From positions 1 to 28,001 of the forward strand of contig JAKSDL010000079.1 in NCBI GenBank assembly GCA_022360105.1: a stretch of DNA of 28,001 nt, read 5' to 3'. Position 1 is the first letter of the stretch. The number at the start of each line of letters is the position of its first letter. The notes below the pieces were generated by a model. The model ran no database searches, was not told where the DNA came from, and saw nothing but the letters and a program-made list of their open reading frames with translations. The DNA comes from Pseudomonadota bacterium. Its GTDB lineage: Bacteria > SAR324 > XYD2-FULL-50-16 > JAHJRI01. Below are positions 23,980 through 28,001 of the stretch, one piece after another. A program made the position numbers and the translations under genes.

Positions 23980-24834
23980 ATGATTGAGATCGGCAACTTA
24001 TCATTCGCATACGGTAATTCAAGACTCTTCCAGGATTTAAACGTGGATTTCGCGCCAGGCAGGATTTATGGTCTGCTGGGCAAGAACGGGGCGGGGAAAA
24101 CCAGTCTCTACAAATTGATTTGCGGCATGTTAAAACCAACCACCGGTTATTGCAGTGTGTTGAACTTTGACAGTAGAAAGAAACATCCGGCCATGTTGAA
24201 GGATCTGTTTTTAATACCCGAATCCTACTATTTACCACCGATCTCTATTGAACGCTATGAAAAGCTGCATGCTCCATTTTACGATAAATTTGATTCCGAC
24301 TCTTTCCAACGCTATCTCCAGGAAATGGAGCTGGAAAAGAGTCACATGTTGACCAACCTGTCATATGGCTTGTCCAAAAGATTTCTATTGGCATTCGGAC
24401 TGGCAACCAAATCCAGGATTTTACTTTTGGACGAGCCGACAAACGGATTGGATATCCCTTCCAAACAGATATTGAGAAAATTACTGGCAGGTTCTATTGA
24501 TGATGACAGACTATTTATTATTGCCACTCACCAGATCAAAGAGGTAGAGAATATTTTTGATAACCTGGTGTTTATTGACCAGGGACGTATCATGCTGGAC
24601 AGTTCCATTGCAGCCATAAGTTCGCAACTGACCATACGAACAGCAAGATCATCTGAATCACTGGATCATGTGATTTACAAGGAGGAGATTCCGGGTGGAT
24701 ACACCGTATTGGAAAGCAATACAAACGAAAACGAAGGTACCATGGATCTTGAATTTCTTTTTAAGGCTGTCATGGATTCTTCGGAAGATTTTCTTTCTCT
24801 TTTACCTACAGAAGCGGAGGAAAAAAGTGAATAG
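23980..24834 (+). CDS. ABC transporter ATP-binding protein
   Basis: A 284-residue ATPase. Walker A is GKNGAGKT (34-41), the signature LSYGLSKR (127-134), Walker B ILLLDEPTNGLD (147-158) and the H-loop histidine is H184. The usual Q-loop glutamine is replaced by glutamate in FLIPESYYL (E81). Together with the LSYG-type signature this is typical of the ATPases paired with GntR/YtrA regulators. The C-terminal 80 residues are a variable acidic extension. It should pair with the membrane protein encoded next. The substrate is unknown; related systems respond to cell-envelope antibiotics or peptides. The ATG has only a partial AAAGG site. The stop codon overlaps the next gene's GTG start by eight bases. 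Confidence 0.92.
   Translation: MIEIGNLSFAYGNSRLFQDLNVDFAPGRIYGLLGKNGAGKTSLYKLICGMLKPTTGYCSVLNFDSRKKHPAMLKDLFLIPESYYLPPISIERYEKLHAPFYDKFDSDSFQRYLQEMELEKSHMLTNLSYGLSKRFLLAFGLATKSRILLLDEPTNGLDIPSKQILRKLLAGSIDDDRLFIIATHQIKEVENIFDNLVFIDQGRIMLDSSIAAISSQLTIRTARSSESLDHVIYKEEIPGGYTVLESNTNENEGTMDLEFLFKAVMDSSEDFLSLLPTEAEEKSE
24816..24820 (+). promoter_or_regulatory. Shine-Dalgarno site deciding the permease start
   Basis: GGAGG followed by six A leads directly to a GTG at 24827. It shows that the permease starts at this GTG and not at the earlier in-frame ATG at 24695, which lies deep inside the ATPase gene. Confidence 0.75.
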
Positions 24835-25585
24835 ATCGGGTTTCAGCATCGATCCCAGGCGATTGATGCAACTTTCACGAATAGCAATCGCAGATGACTG
24901 GCGACCTTTTTTGTTAACCGGTCTGGTGATGGCTGGTCTGGTGTTTATTACCGGTTTTATTTTCAGGCCTCAAGGGGTTGGAATTTTGTTTGGTGTGATG
25001 CTGCTGGTGGGGATTGTTCTTGTTAGCAGGCTTTTTGCGGGGTTATACCAAAAAGAAAGAGGGGTGTATCTTCATATGCTCCCGGCTTCAGTGGAAGAGA
25101 AGTTTGTCCTTCAAATTGTGGCCAGCCTTGTTGGATACTTTTTCTACTCTGTGCTCGCTATTGCAGCAGGAGCCATGCTTATCAACCTGTTTAGAAACAT
25201 TACCGGGGATGTGCATGGGTATATGCAGGTTTTTCCCCAAGGATTGTGGTCTGCTTTTCAAGTCTATTTGTTGTTTCATGCCCTGTATTTCGCCGGAGCG
25301 CTCTGGTTTAGAGGCAATAACTTTTTAAAAACTTCCTTGGTGCTGATTGCGGCGATAATCCTGATCATTGTTGTGACGGTCACCTATCTTAAGAACACCA
25401 TTGTTTCAATGGGACCCACAAATATTGTTATACAATTCAACAGTCTGGATCAGCTGGGGAGGTTTTTTGGCAGTCCGGTTTTTTCCCCTACCTATTTTCT
25501 GTATGTATTTTTGTTTATCATTTTTCCTCTTTTTCTATACGGGATATCCTATTATGAATTTAAGAATTCCCAGGTAAAGGGCTAA
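24827..25585 (+). CDS. ABC transporter membrane (permease) protein
   Basis: A 252-residue integral membrane protein starting at GTG 24827. About six hydrophobic segments are visible, at roughly 27-47, 50-70, 93-115, 138-156, 165-184 and 222-240, separated by short loops such as YQKERGVYLHMLPAS. I recognise no signature beyond the ABC-2-like layout. Context identifies it: its start overlaps the ATPase gene by eight bases and its TAA stop shares a base with the ATG of the GntR gene (TAATG). It should form the membrane channel of the exporter. It may be an antibiotic-peptide or lipid exporter, but this is not shown by the sequence. Confidence 0.85.
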   Translation: MNRSGFSIDPRRLMQLSRIAIADDWRPFLLTGLVMAGLVFITGFIFRPQGVGILFGVMLLVGIVLVSRLFAGLYQKERGVYLHMLPASVEEKFVLQIVASLVGYFFYSVLAIAAGAMLINLFRNITGDVHGYMQVFPQGLWSAFQVYLLFHALYFAGALWFRGNNFLKTSLVLIAAIILIIVVTVTYLKNTIVSMGPTNIVIQFNSLDQLGRFFGSPVFSPTYFLYVFLFIIFPLFLYGISYYEFKNSQVKG

Positions 25586-25941
25586 TGGAATTCAATAAAG
25601 ACAAAGCCATTTTTTTGCAAATTGCGGATATGCTTTTTGAGTCGATACTGACTGATAAATGGAAAGAGGAGGAACGAGTGCCGTCTGTCAGGGAAATGGC
25701 TGTATCTGTAGAGGTAAATCCCAATACGGTGCTGCGAACATACGGTTATTTGCAGGAAAACGATATCATCTTTAATCGTCGGGGAATGGGGTATTTTGTA
25801 TCTGCCGAAGCGAAAGAAAAAATAAAGACCATCAAGCGAGAACAGTTTGTCAAAACTGAGCTGCCGCAGATTGTGGCAACCATGAAATTACTGGGGATCG
25901 ATTTTGATGAACTTAAATCCCTTTATGAAGATAACCATTAA
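25585..25941 (+). CDS. GntR-family transcriptional regulator, YtrA subfamily
   Basis: A 118-residue regulator. The GntR winged helix-turn-helix covers about residues 8-75 (FLQIADMLFESILTDKW; RVPSVREMAVSVEVNPNTVL; RTYGYLQENDIIFNRRGMGYF). Only about 40 residues follow, forming a short helical dimerisation tail without the large ligand-binding domain of other GntR families. This size defines the YtrA subfamily, whose genes normally lie beside ABC transporters that they repress. Its ATG shares one base with the permease stop, so it is co-transcribed as the last gene. It probably binds the palindrome at 23922-23949. The inducer is unknown. Confidence 0.92.
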   Translation: MEFNKDKAIFLQIADMLFESILTDKWKEEERVPSVREMAVSVEVNPNTVLRTYGYLQENDIIFNRRGMGYFVSAEAKEKIKTIKREQFVKTELPQIVATMKLLGIDFDELKSLYEDNH

Positions 25942-26043
25942 CAACTCCCTCCAAATTCTTCCCACTGATTTGTCGTTCGCTGCATGAACGGAAACTCACC
26001 CTTCCCTTTGGCAGACTGCATGTTTCGTGTCGCTTTCAGCGGT

Positions 26044-26709
26044 TTAATAGTACGATTCAATGACCTTTTCCGATTCGCTCTGCTCCACCCCTGTAAACAA
26101 ATCATTAACAAACACTTTGGCCGGTGAGACAGATTTTAATGGGGAAACAAACATCATTGCTTTTTGAGGAATCTGGTACTCTTGGCCTGTTTTTTTGTAA
26201 ACCATTTTCGCGAGGCCGTTGATGGTACCCACGCTGGTCCCGAATTTACGACTTTCCACAATGAACTCACCCTCATCAGCTGTAACCTCGACCAGATCCG
26301 TGTCAAATCGGATCTGCTTTCCTTCATTGAGAATCGTGCGAACACGGATTTTTCCATATAAAACATGGATATGATAAATGGAAGTCAGCGAATCTGAGAC
26401 CTTGGTATACACCTTGATACGGCTGGATGGCGCAACAAATACCTCATCGTTGTTGGTAAGCATGGAAAGCAGAATATGAGCTTTACCATCCGGACCGGTT
26501 AAAATCTCATCACCGCTATTCAGGCTTTTTCCATAATCGCTGATCTCTATATCCTGTTCTGCGCCTAACAATTGCACTGTTCCGGTTTCCTTAATTATGC
26601 GAACGGAATCCGCTTCAATGTCATGCAGGGCAAAGGAGGTTTGCATAAAGGCGAACGCCAGCAGACTTAAAAAGGAAAGGATAATGAATGTGGTTCTCGC
26701 GAGTTTCAT
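26044..26709 (-). CDS. Secreted FecR-domain protein
   Basis: About 221 residues with a signal peptide (about residues 1-27, ending TSFA) and one FecR domain. Features are GTVQLLGAEQDI, SLNSGDEILTGPDGKAHILL, VFVAPSSRIKVY, LYGKIRVRT and a strand pattern through DTDLVEVTADEGEFIVE. Unlike FecR anti-sigma regulators it has no N-terminal cytoplasmic region or internal membrane helix, so it is a stand-alone periplasmic FecR-domain protein, probably a structural or binding module. The frame opens upstream to 26784, but the ATG at 26709 directly precedes the signal peptide and is preferred, with a weak AGAAG site. It lies 111 bases downstream of the diguanylate cyclase gene on the same strand and may be co-transcribed. 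Confidence 0.82.
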   Translation of the reverse strand: MKLARTTFIILSFLSLLAFAFMQTSFALHDIEADSVRIIKETGTVQLLGAEQDIEISDYGKSLNSGDEILTGPDGKAHILLSMLTNNDEVFVAPSSRIKVYTKVSDSLTSIYHIHVLYGKIRVRTILNEGKQIRFDTDLVEVTADEGEFIVESRKFGTSVGTINGLAKMVYKKTGQEYQIPQKAMMFVSPLKSVSPAKVFVNDLFTGVEQSESEKVIESYY

Positions 26710-26820
26710 GTCTTCTATCGATGTATGGTATTCAATCAGGTTGTGGTTGTTTGTCAGTTCCTGAAAATGCAAATAGAACACCAAATCAATCAGGCAGGTA
26801 GCGAAGCAGGTACTTCGGGA

Positions 26821-27720
26821 TTAATCCGCCTGATTGTAGTCCTCCCAGGCAATTACCTGGTTGCGACCCTTATTCTTGGCCTCATAGAGCGCCTCATCAG
26901 CTCTTATGACCACATCTTCGCTGGATATCCCCGGCTGCATCTGAGCTATGCCCAGCGATATAGAAATGTGAATAACCTCATCATTTCCAAGAGTTATAGG
27001 AAGCCCGTGTATTTCCGAGCGCAAGCGATCCAAAAGAGTTTTTCCTGTAAAGTAATCGGTGTTCGGCAGGCAAAATAAAAATTCTTCACCTCCGTACCTA
27101 AAGAGAGCATCATAAGGTCTTAAATTGGATTTCAGGTAATCGGCGACTCGCCTGAGCACAATATCTCCGTTAGCGTGACCGTAGGTGTCATTGATATTCT
27201 TGAAAAAATCAAGATCGGCCATGGCTAGGCAGCAAACCTTGCCATCCCTCTGCACATAGGCCTGTTCCTGCAATAGAATTGGCATCATAGCCTGCCGATT
27301 AAAGATTCCGGTGAGGGGGTCAAACGATATCTGCAGGCGGGTGATCTTGTCCTTCAGTCGTTGCAGTTGCTGAGAAAAACTCCACTCGCTGTTTACAAAC
27401 GTGTAATAATCCTCTTCCTTAATGCGTTGACCTTTTTGAATCTTAACAGCCAGTTCACGGGCTTCTTCATGCATGGTCTTGTGTACGCTACTGATACTTT
27501 CAAAATCGACCTGATGTAGCCACTCTTCAGCCTGACAGCTGTGAAACCATTTTGCAAAATCGCATTCCTGATGCGAGGTTTCTGTCAGGTAACTCGGCGG
27601 AAAAGAAGTGTGGCAAATTGCCCGCGTGTTCCACAACTTTACCCATTTGGAGTGTTCATCCAACCCTAATTCAATGCGGTTGATAACTTGTTCTATCGCT
27701 TCACTGGTTGTAAATTTCAT
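26821..27720 (-). CDS. dgcZ: Diguanylate cyclase with N-terminal zinc-sensing CZB domain (DgcZ-like)
   Basis: A 299-residue cytoplasmic enzyme that makes cyclic di-GMP from two GTP. The N-terminal CZB domain (about 1-120) has the 3His/1Cys zinc ligands H23, C53, H80 and H84, one residue offset from those of E. coli DgcZ. The GGDEF domain (about 130-295) starts at DPLTGIFNRQ and has DLDFFKNINDTYGH, the active-site motif GGEEF in RYGGEEFLF and ISLGIAQ. An inhibitory I-site RPYD lies five residues before GGEEF, so product feedback is possible. In DgcZ, zinc binding lowers activity and the enzyme promotes exopolysaccharide production. A GTG at 27735 could add five residues; the ATG at 27720 with GAGG nine bases upstream is preferred. 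The gap from 27721 to the window end holds nothing I recognise. Confidence 0.92.
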   Translation of the reverse strand: MKFTTSEAIEQVINRIELGLDEHSKWVKLWNTRAICHTSFPPSYLTETSHQECDFAKWFHSCQAEEWLHQVDFESISSVHKTMHEEARELAVKIQKGQRIKEEDYYTFVNSEWSFSQQLQRLKDKITRLQISFDPLTGIFNRQAMMPILLQEQAYVQRDGKVCCLAMADLDFFKNINDTYGHANGDIVLRRVADYLKSNLRPYDALFRYGGEEFLFCLPNTDYFTGKTLLDRLRSEIHGLPITLGNDEVIHISISLGIAQMQPGISSEDVVIRADEALYEAKNKGRNQVIAWEDYNQAD

Positions 27721-28001
27721 TTGGAATATCCTCACGAAGGTGTCATTGGAATCCTGAGACCCAGTTCACTTAACGTTTCCAAAACTGATTCGTAATGCTT
27801 GAGCAGGTTTTAACTTGCATAAGCCAGTTTTCAGGCGGTTGCCGGATATTTTTAAGAACCCGGGATTTTTCTGCCAGTACCTGTGAAAGCTATTGAAAAT
27901 TGGCCTATACAACACAAAAGGCTATTTTAATCCTTCAGAGTTCCGTGCTGCAAGCTTCGTTTTGTTTTTGACCGGAAAACTCGTAGAGATAGTGATTCAA
28001 C

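Noticed and set aside
24695..24826. N-terminal extension of the permease within the ATPase gene
   Set aside because: A perfect GGAGG and the GTG at 24827 give a normal coupled start, and the extension would need 132 bases of double coding.
1..28001. CRISPR arrays, tRNA or rRNA genes and intact insertion sequences
   Set aside because: I looked for regularly spaced repeats, tRNA-like cloverleaf motifs, rRNA-like conserved blocks and transposase motifs and saw none.

Overview
The window is ordinary bacterial chromosome of moderate GC with one AT-rich accessory patch at its left edge. The gene set includes a full-length MukBEF condensin operon, a YchJ-type SEC-C protein, an ExeM-type extracellular nuclease, a DgcZ-like zinc-sensing diguanylate cyclase and a large FAD/Fe-S D-lactate dehydrogenase. 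This points to a free-living, respiring Gram-negative proteobacterium, most like a gammaproteobacterium. I cannot place it more precisely, and a related lineage is possible. I saw no tRNA, rRNA, CRISPR array or intact transposase.

Layout. 1-1912: AT-rich patch with a possible CDS end or gene debris (1-372) and a two-gene minus-strand module, a two-TM GAF protein followed by a Panacea-domain (SocA/DUF4065-type) protein. This is the best candidate for an undescribed toxin-antitoxin or defence pair. 2034-2513: YchJ family. 2585-2690: a dispersed repeat also found at 23589-23657. 2751-5579: FAD/Fe-S D-lactate dehydrogenase (minus). 5904-7670: TPR protein (plus). 7786-7850: repeat and terminator-like hairpins. 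7888-11064: secreted ExeM-like nuclease (minus), with a terminator-like hairpin in its upstream leader. 11489-12005: decayed prolyl-tRNA synthetase. 12020-12370: cupin. 12613-15282: Cache-PAS histidine kinase without a neighbouring regulator. 15535-15933: DUF1566 lipoprotein-like or secreted protein. 15955-22495: mukF-mukE-mukB (minus). 22900-23463: secreted chalcone-isomerase-like protein. 23464-23979: repeats plus a promoter/operator. 23980-25941: overlapping operon of ABC ATPase, membrane permease and a YtrA-type GntR repressor. 26044-26709: secreted FecR-domain protein. 26821-27720: CZB-GGDEF diguanylate cyclase.

How genes work together. MukF, MukE and MukB would form one SMC-kleisin complex for chromosome compaction. 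There is no JetD/MksG nuclease gene next to it, so it reads as a housekeeping condensin rather than a Wadjet plasmid-defence locus. The GntR regulator probably represses its own ABC operon through a palindromic operator just upstream. The GAF/Panacea pair probably acts as a unit, given the overlap and the Shine-Dalgarno sequence inside the upstream gene. Most other genes look like independent single-gene units.
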